This document shows, piece after piece, positions 47,652 to 58,157 of a stretch of 64,000 bases of DNA. Location: positions 110,001-174,000 of the forward strand of contig CAJNDS010000042.1 of assembly GCA_905221605.1 (NCBI GenBank), given 5' to 3'. The notes under the pieces were generated by a model. That model made no database searches and was not told the DNA's origin. It saw only the letters and a program-made list of their open reading frames with translations. The stretch comes from Symbiodinium natans. Lineage: Eukaryota; Sar; Dinophyceae; Suessiales; Symbiodiniaceae. Numbering within the stretch: position 1 is the first letter of the stretch; every line of letters starts with the position of its first letter. The translations under genes and the position numbers were made by a program.

Positions 47652-48654
47652 CGACACCCTCAGAGACTCGTCCGGAGCGCTAAGCGTTTGGGGAAAAAAG
47701 GGGGGGCCCGGGGCATGGAGTCAAGGCATGAGACATGGGGTTGCGCACTGCGCACCCAACGTGATCCAGATTTGTATGCCCTCGAACCTTAAACCATCTT
47801 AAACCCCTAGAGCTCCGATCTCTCTTCTCTCTTTGTGAATCGAGGCTTCAAGACACAGCCTGACTTGCCCGGGATGTTCCATTCAACCCGTTGAAACCGA
47901 CAGCAAACCCTTTCTTTTTTCTGGGCTCAGGGTTTGAAGACTTGAACGACCAGCTCCCAACGCACAGCCGCATAGCCCTATGGAGCCGCATGAAAATCCT
48001 CAGTCCAAGCCCTAGAAGAAAGCACAAGCCCTGACGGAACGAAGATCAGCGCCTTTATGCACTGCGCGCCCCGGCACCCCGGCATGAAGGGGGCCTGGCG
48101 ATTGGGGCTTATAGGTTCCAGGGTGTTCCGAGAGACTGAGCCAGGGTTGCTTCAACAGCTTTCATGACCTATGGTGGCCATACCTTTGAGGATGAACGAG
48201 GGAACAGCTGCTTCTGGGATAAAACTCGAATCTTGGAGAACTTGTAAGGACCGGGGGTCAAGATTCTCCGGTCGTCGAACTCTCAAGGCTTGTAGGGCAT
48301 TTACAAGGTTCAGAGGCTTGAGATGCCGGGCCAACATCTTCCTGCTAGGAGGAACCTACAATGAGTCAGTCAGGTTTCGCAACGTTTCCCCGCGGCGCTT
48401 CAGCACGACCCTGTCCAGCCATGGAATCCTGGAACCCTAAACGAGTGTAAACCCCTAACAACTAAAAATGGAAGGTCATGGCCTGCTGCCTTGTGGCCTT
48501 GACACCAGCTGAACAAGAATTTGTTTAAAGCTCTATAGGATTGCGGTTTTACAGATTGGCTTCGAAGGTTTCAAGCTCGGACGGATGCGACCGGTGCCTC
48601 TTCGTCACGCTGCTGGACCGACATGGCGAAGCAACAGAGCTGTAAAAATTTGGT

Positions 48655-48985
48655 GTCTGCTGTTGAGGACTCGGTGGTGTTCTGCAATGTGTTTGAAGAC
48701 GTCCAGCGGACTATTCAGGCTCATCGCACGTTCTGACGTGCACACAGCTGCACGAAGCTGTACGTTCGAGCCTGGGGCGGTCGCCAGCGTTTAGAGCACG
48801 AGGCTGCACTGTTCAAGCATGCATCTCCGTGCGCTGTCACTGCTGTCACTGGCGCTGCGGCGGGAAGAGTGCCAGCAGCTGCTTTTTTGGGAGTTTTGAT
48901 CGCAGGCTTGGCCTCCTTTGGAGGCATAACGGCCATCGTTGTGCAATCGAGTACTGTATAATACTGTGCCGGAGGCTATCACAAA
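48655..48985. repeat. Module M, copy 6 (right end of A3)
   Basis: Homologous to 8,380-8,705. No kinase block follows; A4 begins instead about 390 bases later. Confidence 0.85.
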
Positions 48986-49479
48986 AATGGAGCTCAGAGC
49001 TTGATTCATCCCAAAAGCGGGGCACCTGTCAAGATAAGAGAGGGATTGATAGTGTCAGTCGATCCAGGAAGCCAAGCAAGTATAGGTGGTCTTAAGTAAG
49101 TTGTTCGTGCAGAGCTCAACTTGAACTGCTTAACCGCGTTCAATTATCGGAACCTTGCGGTGACTGATGGCTTGAGGAAGCATGTCGCTTGCTCCTGGCC
49201 TATCCGGAACAGACAACATCTACTTGCTCCAGGTGCGAAGGGCGCAGAGATTGCTACAACTCAGCTGTTTGAAGTGGCAACACAGAGAAATGGAACTCCG
49301 ACACAGCCTCATGACCAATGATGTTTGCTTAAGAACAGCTTTGGGGCATGACCTGAGCAGCTCAAGCGCCAACCTGAAATGCCCTGAACACACGTTCAAG
49401 CCTTGACAAAACTCTGAACTCTCAACCAACCCCCCCCCCCCCACCCCCCAAAACCCTGCTGCCGTGCGCCTGCTGCAAT

Positions 49480-49576
49480 CACCCCCTCAACCCGAGATGC
49501 TTGGGGAGGATGTCTTGAGCACTTGCTTGCCAATTGCTCAAGAGATCCTCTCCAAGCATCTCGGGTTGAGGGGGTG
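49480..49576. repeat. Foldback with 42-base arms at the A4 left edge
   Basis: Arms 49,480-49,521 and 49,535-49,576 (ACCCCCTCAACCCGAGATGC and its complement at the outer part) are inverted copies with few mismatches and a 13-base loop. A1 and A2 carry only the right arm at the equivalent place (near 4,800). Confidence 0.95.
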
Positions 49577-49832
49577 CTGTCGCGTTGGCTGTTGCAAGCT
49601 GCGTCCTTGCCATACATGAGGGCTTAGGCGCATAAGGGTGAGGATTTGAAGGGCCGTTTTCCACGACATGTCAGGACCCTCTCTCGGCTTATATAAATGT
49701 CTGAAACCCTTTGAGTCCAGAAACCTTCCAGTACCCCAAACCCTCCCTACCTTCAAGCGCGAATCCCGAAAACATCTGAAAACGGATCAAGGAAGGAAGG
49801 GACGGAGGGGGGGCGGGGGGGAGCGCACAGGC

Positions 49833-51625
49833 CTCGTCGAAGTCGGTTGGGTCGAAAAGGCCTTTGTCTCGGGTCCTCGATGTGGGGATGTGGGGGGGAG
49901 GGGGGGGGGGTCTCGAGAAGTTCCTGGCAAGGAAGCAGGGCAAAGGCTCTGAAGCCCGACCAGCCAAGGCCGGCGCTCCTGCCAAGCCTCGCCCTGGCCG
50001 CATTCGAGAGGTGTGATGGGTTGGGGGGTGGGGGGGGCATGCTCTGAAACCTTGGTCCGGCTCGGGGTATGGGGCTTGGAAGGTCCGACACGTGCTTTCG
50101 TGCCGAGGGCTTGAAGTCCGGAGAGGAGGACACGGTTCAAAAGTGATGCTCCGCTGTAGATAAGCGCCTATCTCGGACGTAGGGTCCCTAATCGCCGAAA
50201 AGGCCCTCTCCCTCAACCGCGATCCTAACCGTTCTGCCCTCTAAGCCACTATATCCGCCGGCAGCAAGAAGGCAAAGAAAACAGCGAGCTGTCCCTCTTT
50301 TCGCGGTTTGCCCGCGAAACTGCCCTTCCAAGCACCCCAACAGGCAAGCCGTAAACCACGATTCACGAACACCGCAGATCCAACGGACCAGGGCTTGCGG
50401 GGCGTGATAGCAAGAGGGCTGCTCGGGGCTTCGGGATACTTATCAGGTTTAGGGTTTAGGGCTAGGGTCTAGGTTGGCAGCCAGCAACTTCGCTGCCTGC
50501 TCCACGAGGTTGCGAATCTTCTCGACCGCTCCTGCTGCAACGCAAGGGTGACAGGGCAGTGGGAAGCAGTCACAGGGAGGCGGTTTGCTCGTTGTAGCTC
50601 AACTCCCCCTTCTAACAAACAGTTTCGCGGTGAACGTCTAACTTCAGCTCAGGCACGCGACAATAAAGAGAGAGCGACAGAGAGAGGCACATCCGACCCC
50701 CAACCCGAACGCAGGAAGCCTGCAAAGCAAAACTCCCAAGCCGCCAAAGCTGGAGTAACCCGGCAGCTGTGAAGGCGCGACATGCATTTGCCCAGCACAG
50801 TACGAGCACTCAAGATTCCCAAACCCAGCTATGAACCATCAGACATGCCCAAGTCATCCCCGGCATCGGCGTGACTTCGGAGGGGGGGGGGGGGGCTGCT
50901 GCTGTGGCCTGCGAGAAGGGCATCCAGGCCGGGCTCCTGTGGATTGGTCAGGCACCAAGCATAAGCGTGCCAGAAACTGCCCAGAAACTGCTACAGCGGC
51001 GGCTCTTCCGGAACAAAAACCGCAGGCGAAAAAACTATTGGTCATTAGTGTCACTCGGGTAGAGTCATTCCACATTGCAAGCATTTTTCAAATCAGACAA
51101 GGGAACTAGCGACACAGTTCATGCTTGTTCTCCAAAAATGGCAAGCGCACCTGGGAACAGCATGCTGTAGCTGCAGTCAACCCCTGCACATCGAATAAAC
51201 CACGGGTTTGCAAAATAATGCAGGGTTTCAGCCCCTAAACACAAAAGTGTGGCAGCAGCGAGTCAATACTGCTCGAGCCAGCATGGCCAGCTGACTCTTA
51301 CTCGTGCCATGTGACAAGCTCAATGGCATGTATGGGCCTACGCCTATACCTCAAATCTTTCACGTAGGTGATGTGTACACTGACAACTCAAGATAAAGAA
51401 CTAACAGCCTGCCACAGTCAATTCCAAACCCCCTCAAGATTCAACCTACCTCAAGTACCCAAGCCCGACGCCCGAACACGACTCGAACACGCGCAATCCC
51501 CTGAGACTCGCGGAACGTAGACGGACCCTATAATCGCTATGAACGCGCGAAAAACCCCCGGTCCGAGGATTCTGGAGTAGCTGTCGCTGCGCAACGATCG
51601 GCTGGTCGGCGGCGAATTCGTTGGA
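49833..51625 (-). pseudogene. Fragment of the block A gene, copy 4
   Basis: Only the N-terminal exons of the block A gene are present because the block is truncated. Recognisable are 51,551-51,625 (SNEFAADQPIVAQRQLLQNP), 50,481-50,541 (AAGAVEKIRNLVEQAAKLLA) and 49,833-49,861 (LFDPTDFDE). Each stays open and matches A3 and A1 at most residues. The downstream half is missing, so the copy cannot make the full protein. Confidence 0.5.
50443..50467 (+). repeat. Short interstitial telomere-like repeat (A4)
   Basis: TTTAGGG run equivalent to the one at 5,881. Confidence 0.75.
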
Positions 51626-52556
51626 CAAAGCCCTCACAGACTTGTCTGTTAAGCGTTGGGTAGCTCAGAGTTGGGGGAGGGGGGGGGGGAAGGAGGGGAA
51701 GCACGAGACTTGGGCTTGAGCACACTGCACATGAATGCTTCTGCTGTCCGAAGCCCCCGAACCCTTGGACCCTCGAACCTTGAACCCCTCAATCTCTGAT
51801 CTCTCTTCTCCTTAATGCAGGGAGGCTTCAAGCCGAAGCCAGACTCGCCCGAGATGTTCCATTCAACCCCTTGAAACCGACAGCAAACCCTTTCTGTTTT
51901 TTGGGCTCAGGATGGCTCAGTGTTTGAATAGTTGAACGACCAGCTCCACTTGCAAAGCCACATAGCCGCATTGCCACATAGCATCGCATAGCCATATGGA
52001 GCCGCGTCAGTCCAAGCCCTACAAAGCGCGAGCCGCGACGGAACTAAGATTGGCGCCTGTATGCACTGCGCGCCCCGGCACCCCGGCATGACCTGGGCCT
52101 GGCGACGTGGGGGTTTATAGGGTGTTCCGAAAGACTGAGCGAAGGATGCTTTTCAACTTTCATGACCTGTAGCCCAACCTTCTTCGGTATTAAAGTTTGA
52201 AAGGCTTGAGACGCGGGTCCGCACGTCTTCAGGCTGGCCAGGAGGACTTGGCTTTTGGAATCTGAACTGAGTCAGTCTCAAAGGTTTGCTTGCAACGTTT
52301 TTTCACGGCGATTCAGCACGACCCTGTCCAGCCATGGAACCCTAGAAACCCTGAACGAGTTGAACGAATGTCCTGCTGCCTTGTGGTCTTGACACTAGCT
52401 GAAAACGAATTTGCTTCAAGCTCTGGGGATTGAGGTTTTACAGAAGGGTTTGAAGGTGGCAGGAAGTTTTCCAGCAACATCACAACATGTGTCTACAAAA
52501 GCAACCAAACAGAACTGATAGTTGAGAAAAACGCTTTCCAGCAATGCGATATCAAA

Positions 52557-52629
52557 GCCGCGATGGCTCAGTTGGGTGATCGTCAATCTGAAAATCTGAA
52601 AGTCCCCGGCTCGATCCCGGGGCTCAGCA
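52557..52629 (+). pseudogene. tRNA-Phe-like pseudogene
   Basis: A 73-base sequence follows the eukaryotic tRNA-Phe plan: GCCGCGATGGCTCAGTTGGG start with a good A box, a CTGAAAA anticodon loop (GAA anticodon), and a T arm with the B box GGCTCGATCCC between CCCGG and CCGGG. Three of seven acceptor pairs, the inner two anticodon-stem pairs and part of the D stem are broken, so it is unlikely to work as a tRNA. Confidence 0.8.
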
Positions 52630-52703
52630 TTCTCAGAGTCTGAGAGCGAGCGAGAGAGAGAAAGAGAACGAGAGAGAGAGAGAGAGAAAAAAAAAAAAAA
52701 AAA
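52557..52703 (+). mobile_element. Possible tRNA-derived SINE-like element
   Basis: The tRNA-Phe-like head (52,557-52,629) is followed by a GA-rich body (52,641-52,686) and a run of 17 A (52,687-52,703). Head, body and A tail in this order match the layout of tRNA-derived SINEs. No target-site duplication was found, and only one copy occurs in the window. Confidence 0.45.
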
Positions 52704-52744
52704 GTTCTTCTGCAACAGCTCCCTAAGGAAATTAGGAATGTTTT

Positions 52745-53770
52745 TGGAGTCCTTCAAGGTCCGGCCTGAAGAGTTTTTTGGAATCCTTCAGGGCCCACAT
52801 GCGGGGGCTGAAGGAGTTTTTGGAATCCTTCAGGGCCCACATGCGGGGCCTGAAGGATTTTTGCGAAACCTTCAGAGCCTGCATGCGGGGGCTGAAGGAG
52901 TTTTTGGAAATCCTTCAGGGCCCACGCGCAGGGCCTGAAGAATATCTTGGAATCCTTCAGGGCCCACATGCGGGGCCTGAAGGGTTTTTCCGAATCCTTC
53001 AGGGCCCACATGCGGGGTCTGAAGGAGTTTGTGGAATCCTTCAAGGCCCACATGCAGGGCCTGAAGTAGTTTTTGGAATCCTCAGGGCCCCCATGCGGGG
53101 CCTGAAGGGTTTTTTGGAATCCTTCAGGGCCCACATGCGGGGCCTGAAGGGTTTTTCGGAATCCTTCAGGGCCCACATGCGGGGCCTGAAGGGTTTTTTG
53201 CAATCCTTCAAGGCCCACATGCGGGGCCTGAAAAATTTTTTGGAATCCTTCAGGGCCTACATGCAGGGCCTGAAGGAGTTTTCGGAATCCTTTAGGGCCA
53301 ACACGCAGGGCCTAAAGGATTTTTCGGAATCCTTCAGGGCCCACATGCGGGGCCTGAAGGGTTTTTCGGAATCCTTCAGGGCCCACATGCGAGGCCTGAA
53401 GGAGTTTTCGGAATCCTTCAGGGCCCACATGCGGGGCCTGAAGGGTTTTTTGGAATCCTTCAGGGCCCACATGCGTGGCCTGAAGGGTTTTTCGGAATCC
53501 TTCAGGGCCCACATGCGGGGCCTGAAGGGTTTTTCGGAATCCTTCAGGGCCCACACGCGGGGCCTGAAGGATTCTTCGGAATCCTTCAGGGCCCACACGC
53601 GGAGCCTGAAGGGTTTTTTGGAATCCTTCAGGGCGCACACGCGGGGCCTGAAGGAGTTTTTGGGGCCTGAAGGATTTTTCGGAATCCTTCAGGGCCCACA
53701 TGCGGGGCCTGAATCGTTTTTTGGAATCCTTCAAGGCCCACATGCGGGGGCCAAAGGAATTTGTTTGCAG
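52745..53770. repeat. 42-bp hairpin minisatellite, about 24 copies
   Basis: The unit runs from GGAATCCTTCAGGGCCCACA through TGCGGGGCCTGAAGG to GTTTTTC. CCTTCAGGGCCC can pair with GGGGCCTGAAGG around an ACATGC loop in every unit. Copies differ at scattered bases and a few at length. Because 42 is a multiple of 3, frames stay open: plus 52,778-53,818 (346 codons, 14-residue repeat ESFRAHMRGLKGFS) and two minus frames. Openness in several frames argues against reading it as a gene. Confidence 0.9.
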
Positions 53771-53999
53771 TCCTTCGAATTTAGATGGAGTTTCAAAATG
53801 GAACCCTGCATCCCTTAACCCCTATCACCTGAACATGGCCTGTTGCCTTGTGGCCTTGACGCGAGCTTAAGCAGATTCAGAGTCAGCTCTATAGGGATTG
53901 AGGTTTACAGAAGGTTTTCAAGGTTTCAAGCTTGCGCGGATGCAATCTGTGCCTCCTCGGGACGCTGCGGGACCGACATTGCGAATCAACAGAGCTGTG

Positions 54000-54310
54000 G
54001 TGTCTGCTGTTGAGGACTCGGTGGTGTTCTGCTATTCATGTGTCTTAAGACGTCCAGCGGGTTGATCTTCCGGCACGAAGCTGTAGGTTCGAGCCTGGAG
54101 CGATCGCCAGCATTCTGCATCCAGGCTGAACCCTTCACGCATCCATCTCCGTGCGCTGTCACTGCTGTCGCGGGTGCTGCGGGGGATCGTGCTAAGCAGC
54201 CACCTTTTGGAGGATTTTTTTCGCAGGAGAACTGGCCTCCTTTGGAGGCGCAACGGCGATCATTGTGAGATCTAATGATGCGCCCCCTAACAGTGGAGGC
54301 TGCACGTCAC
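54000..54310. repeat. Module M, copy 7 (right end of A4)
   Basis: Diverged copy of 8,380-8,705 with the CTCCTTTGGAGGCGCAACGG core. It is the last full array landmark before unique sequence. Confidence 0.8.
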
Positions 54311-54489
54311 AGAGGGACTTGACTCCTCCTCGAGGCTGTGACACCTGTCAAGACAAGAAAGAGATTGATGCATTGCAGGCATTCCCAATATTGCCTTCCA
54401 GGCTATACGCATTGCATATCATGTAGGTATGCGGGTGCCCGCAAATGATGGGAGAAGGCACACGCACTGCTTTTTGTCACACATTTGGC

Positions 54490-55222
54490 TCAGAAGCAGC
54501 GGAGTCGGCAAAGCTCGTCCTGCACGGCTTGGCTAGCGTGCACTGAGAAAGCCTTCAGCTGCCTCTCTGCTTCTGCGTAGCTTCGTCGGGGATCGTCATC
54601 AGCTCGCCACAGGAGCTGCAGGTCATCAATCAGGCTCGAATGGAAAGCTTGCTGACTCTTCAGGACCCTGACCAGCATGGACACCCACTTCTGGCGCTGG
54701 CACTTCGTCAGGGCGCGCACAATGCAATAAAGATGCCGTGAGCAGCGTTGTGCCTCGAGCGAGGCCTTCTTGCTGATTTCGGCGGACTCTGGCAGCAGGT
54801 CTCCCATCAAACCCAGCAACTCTTCCGCAATCAGTTGCTGAACAAAAGGGAGGCCGCCCAACCCATAGTTCATCAGAACATGGTGCGCTTGGGATCTCAC
54901 AGATTTGTCCGCACTTCGGATGTGCACGAACAGATGTCGAAGGTTTGCGATGACGATATTGCGGGCGTCGCTTTCTGGAAAATGGGTGAGCCTCGCGCTC
55001 GCCAACCTCATACACCACCAGCGGCCTGGGTTGAAAAGCAGACGAACCCGTTCGATAACCAGACCTCCTTTCCACGGATCTTTAAAAAAGGCCGAGACAC
55101 ACTCAAAGACCTTCAGCTGCTTGACATCCTTTGCAAGTTCTCTGAAGGTAGTAGGCGCGTCAGCACCAGCAGCCTTCCATCTTGCACAGAAGTCGGTAGT
55201 TGATTCCGGCCTGCACGGCAGA
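54490..55222 (-). CDS. Hypothetical helical protein, large C-terminal exon
   Basis: The longest convincingly coding exon of the window. A minus-strand frame is open from an AG|G acceptor near 55,211 to a stop at 54,490, about 240 codons. It includes LAKDVKQLKVFECVSAFF, RSQAHHVLMNYGLGGLPFVQ, ELLGLMGDLLPESAEISKKA and SYAEAERQLKAFSVHASQAV. Composition is rich in Leu, Ala, Gln and charged residues, suggesting alpha-helical repeats; no family was recognised. Further exons may lie upstream at 55,230-55,496 and 55,725-56,139, but several frames are open there and I could not choose joins. It is unrelated to the array genes and single-copy here. Confidence 0.6.
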
Positions 55223-55724
55223 ACTCATGGCGCAAGACTGCACGACTCCCGCTCGCAAGTGGCTGTGGTGTGGAACATGCCAGGACGCGCCTGTCCAACC
55301 TGCCCATTTCGGTCAGGTGCTGTATCAAGACCTCAGGTTCTCTCAGGTTGCATGTGCATTCCAGTCTTCCCGGCACTGGAGCATCACGCAGCGCTGGGCA
55401 GACGCAAAACAGCACAGAGCTCCCTGCCCTGGGACTCCTGGTCTGCCGGGAAGTCAGGCGCCATGCCAGAATTTCATCTACCTTGGGCACGGGCACACCA
55501 TCTTCCGGACTCTCCCAAATCTCCCAACTGAAACGTTTTCACCTCTCACAGCACACCATCGCCAGCTGCTGATGTCGCGGGCAGGATGCCGAAAGGTACT
55601 GCAAAAGGCCGGGCCTCAGCTGGACTCATGGATTTTACTTCTGCTCTGTAACAAGCGCACCTCATTTCCCGCTGACCCCATGCTTCAGTGACGCGAAGAC
55701 CCACTCTCACGCAGTCAGATACAG

Positions 55725-56139
55725 TTAGTTTCTTCGGCTGCGTTTGAAGGGCTCCAACACAACGAGCACATACGAGCTAGTAGGAAGCCCAAGGAGCGCA
55801 AGGAGCTGCTGGGGATCCCACTCCCCACAAGCCTCGGGTAGCACGCGCGGGCTCCCGTGCCCGTGCCAAGGGAAGCCAGAGTTTTTCATGCCTCTCCTGA
55901 CATCTTGCCCAGAAACAGGCATACACGAGGCACTCGTCTCCGCAAAGGTTTCTTCTGGCAGCGGCTGGTCAATACCAAGCTCTTCCTGCTCAGCTCTCTG
56001 GAGCATCGCGGTAACGAGAAAGGCAGAGACCCAAGGGCTCTTGGCAAGAGGCGCCGCAGTCCTGACCATCCGTCTGGCAAGCCTTGTTGCAAGCATCCGG
56101 GCAGGAGGCCGGCAAAAGTCTGCACCTCAATGGCGGGTG
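55725..56139 (-). CDS. Possible upstream exon(s) of the hypothetical helical protein
   Basis: Following a TTTAG acceptor near 56,140, a minus-strand frame contains EACGEWDPQQLLALLGLPTS and SSYVLVVLEPFKRSRRN, ending at 55,725. Two other frames are also open over part of it, so the coding frame is uncertain. Confidence 0.3.
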
Positions 56140-56253
56140 CCTAAACAGAAAAACTAGCAAAGACGAGGCTCAAGGCAAATCGCTCGATGGTATTGCTCCG
56201 TTGATTTAGAACGGATGCCACCCTACCATGTTTGGCAGATTTTGGCAGCTCCT

Positions 56254-57737
56254 TCAGCCAGGGATCTCGCGCGCGGTCGCCAAGTCACTCTCCAGCTCGT
56301 CCACGCGCCGCTTCCACTCGAGCATCGTCTCCCGGCCCTTCGTCCTTGGCTAGAGTCACTGGAGTCTCGAGCCCTGCCCTGCCTGAGCGGGAGCGTTCAG
56401 GATTTTACAAGCTTCGTCGCATTGCAGCTATCAAGCTGCCACGCTTGGTGCCATGTACTCCTCAGCAGTCCAAGTAGCTCATCCCTCTTTCGAAAATCAA
56501 TCTCCTCTTGCATCCTGAAGCAGGTCTGTCTCTTTGGTGAAACAAACGCATGCCACCTGCGCCGAAATTACAAGCATGCCCCAACGCCTTGAAGCCGCCT
56601 TTTGCAGCTCCATGTTCTGCTGAAGCTGCTCCTCGAGTCGATCGGAAACCATGTTCAGCTCGTCCTCTAAAGCAGCCTCACGGCACCACGGCCAACAAAA
56701 AAGAGCACAACGAAGGCTTGGCTGCTCAACAGAAGAGTCCCCAAAACAATGTTTCTCGCCCTCCGGAAAATGCGATTAACATATACGCCGCTACAGGCCA
56801 AACCTTTTTCTCTTTACGACAGCCAAGAAGGTCCACTTCAAACCCAAGCCATAATTATTCACTACGAGGCATCATTCTGGGGCGGCTGGTCTGAGCACGA
56901 AACACATGCACAAGGGCAAAGGAATTGCATGGCCGGCCTGCTCAGCTTCACATTGGGCCAGACGCTCTTCCGCGCGCGCTGCGCGGCCTGCAGTAGGAAA
57001 CAGCGTCACCGCATCCACAGCCACCATCAGGCGCGACTCTACTCACAGCATCAGGGCTTTTGGACTTCCGTCGAGGCGCGAGTCTGGCGAGCTGCCACTG
57101 CTTTCATCAATTGCTGCTCACGCAGATTGGCTGCCTCACAAAATTTGAGGCTTGCGGTCACGTCCTACTGCAGCCCGATCGTGGCACCTAGTCACAGTCT
57201 GCACGCGACTCACAGGCCGAAACTTCATCCTTCTCGAATCCGCCGGCCTTGGCATCTCTGAATTCGCAAAGTAGCCGGCCATGCTCCTCCTAGCCGCGCA
57301 GGGGCGCAGGAATTATCAGGGCGCAGGCATTCTCAGGGCGCAGGCATCATCGGGGTCCGGAAAGCAAGCAAAGCCAAGCGGTTTCGGCAAGTTGCTGGCA
57401 TGCGGTGTGGTCCTTGTAGGAATCTTGCGTGGCCTTCATGGTCTGCCAGGTCTTCCTTGCCCTGGTGTCGGGAAGCAGCTCAAGCTGTGGGGCAACAAGC
57501 AACCGTGCGTTCACACAACTGGGTCTTCGGCATTTCTTTTGCTTTCTGGCAATCCAACTCCCACTTGCAGCACCTCGCTCTTTACTTATGGCACGACATG
57601 GCATGACCGCTCTGCATAGAAATGCGCAGAAAGGCTTCCCACACTTCTTCTAAATCTTACGCAGCCAGGAAAGGCCAAGGAGCTGGTCCCTCTCGGCTTT
57701 CAGCTGCAGCTGAAGCTGCCGGATCTCAGCTTCAAGC
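56254..57737 (-). CDS. Coiled-coil protein, multi-exon
   Basis: Minus-strand exons form an uninterrupted coiled coil when joined: 57,661-57,737 (LEAEIRQLQLQLKAERDQLL, donor GTAAGA), about 57,372-57,484 (LELLPDTRARKTWQTMKATQ), about 56,930-56,987 (RAARAEERLAQCEAEQA), 56,588-56,666 (EDELNMVSDRLEEQLQQNME), 56,461-56,514 (MQEEIDFRKRDELLGLL) and 56,254-56,344 (LEWKRRVDELESDLATAREI, then TGA). The last four join in frame if donors GC, GC and GA are allowed. Heptad-like Leu/Ile spacing with Glu/Arg supports a coiled coil; partner and function are unknown. A further 5' exon may lie at 57,930-58,157. Confidence 0.55.
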
Positions 57738-57929
57738 CTGCGTTTTGCAGGGGCGAGGGTCCTTCACACTCCAGTTCTCCAGCAGCTAGTGCTTCCTAAC
57801 TTCCTTTCGCCAGCGCGGTCGAGGCGCTCCGCTGACGTGTCCTGTCACTGTGAGATATCGCATCACACGGAGTGGCGTGTTTGTTTGCACATGTTTGCAC
57901 AGAATTCATGAGGAAGCAAGGGTAGGCTT

Positions 57930-58157
57930 TGCCGCCAGGAGAAACTGGTGTACGACATCGGCAAGTCCCGCTGAACATCGAAAACACGAGACCAATTGCA
58001 TCGCTTTCTTCTTTTCCTGCCGTCCTCTGAACAGGCCGTACTGCAAGTACCAGACGAGCTGGGAGATGAACTCGGCCCATCCTGCCTCCGCGAGCGAATG
58101 GCTCCAGCCCGACAATGGCTTGGATTGGGATTCTCTAAGACGGCCCAGCACCGGAGA
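57930..58157 (-). CDS. Possible 5' exon of the coiled-coil gene
   Basis: After a GTAG acceptor at about 58,158, a minus frame reads SLAEAGWAEFISQLVWYLQY and continues to SCFRCSAGLADVVHQF. It is protein-like, but the exon edges and its link to 57,737 are not established. Confidence 0.35.

Larger units (their letters stand above)
39735..49330. repeat. Segmental duplication unit A, copy 3 (A3), diverged
   Basis: Collinear with A1 and A2 but with many substitutions and indels. It is interrupted by the inverted-repeat-flanked insert at 40,237-41,185, and it lacks about 230 bases corresponding to 2,810-3,040 in A1. It ends in module M (48,655-48,985) and about 350 bases like 8,990-9,300. Its divergence makes it the useful comparison for finding exons. 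Confidence 0.85.
52376..53930. repeat. Direct repeats of A sequence flanking the minisatellite insert
   Basis: About 85 bases of block A sequence at 52,376-52,460 recur, diverged, at about 53,835-53,930 (shared TTGTGG.CTTGAC and GGGATTGAGGTTT). Between them lie the tRNA-like element and the minisatellite, which no other A copy has. Confidence 0.75.
49373..54320. repeat. Segmental duplication unit A, copy 4 (A4), truncated
   Basis: Starts abruptly at a point equivalent to 4,693 of A1, so it holds only the right half of the block. It is diverged, interrupted by the 52.46-53.82 kb insertion, and ends in module M at 54,000-54,310. Confidence 0.8.

Noticed and set aside
48700-48790. ACGTTCGAGCCTGG as a tRNA T-arm in module M
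   Set aside because: There is no matching A box, acceptor stem or anticodon arm at tRNA spacing in any M copy.
52778-53818. 346-codon plus-strand frame of 14-residue repeats as a repeat protein gene
   Set aside because: The frame is open because the minisatellite unit is 42 bases and lacks stops; two minus-strand frames are open across the same DNA, and there is no sign of frame-specific constraint.
56749-57261. 170-codon plus-strand frame
   Set aside because: It overlaps the minus-strand coiled-coil exon near 56,930-56,987 and lacks any recognisable composition or splice context of its own.
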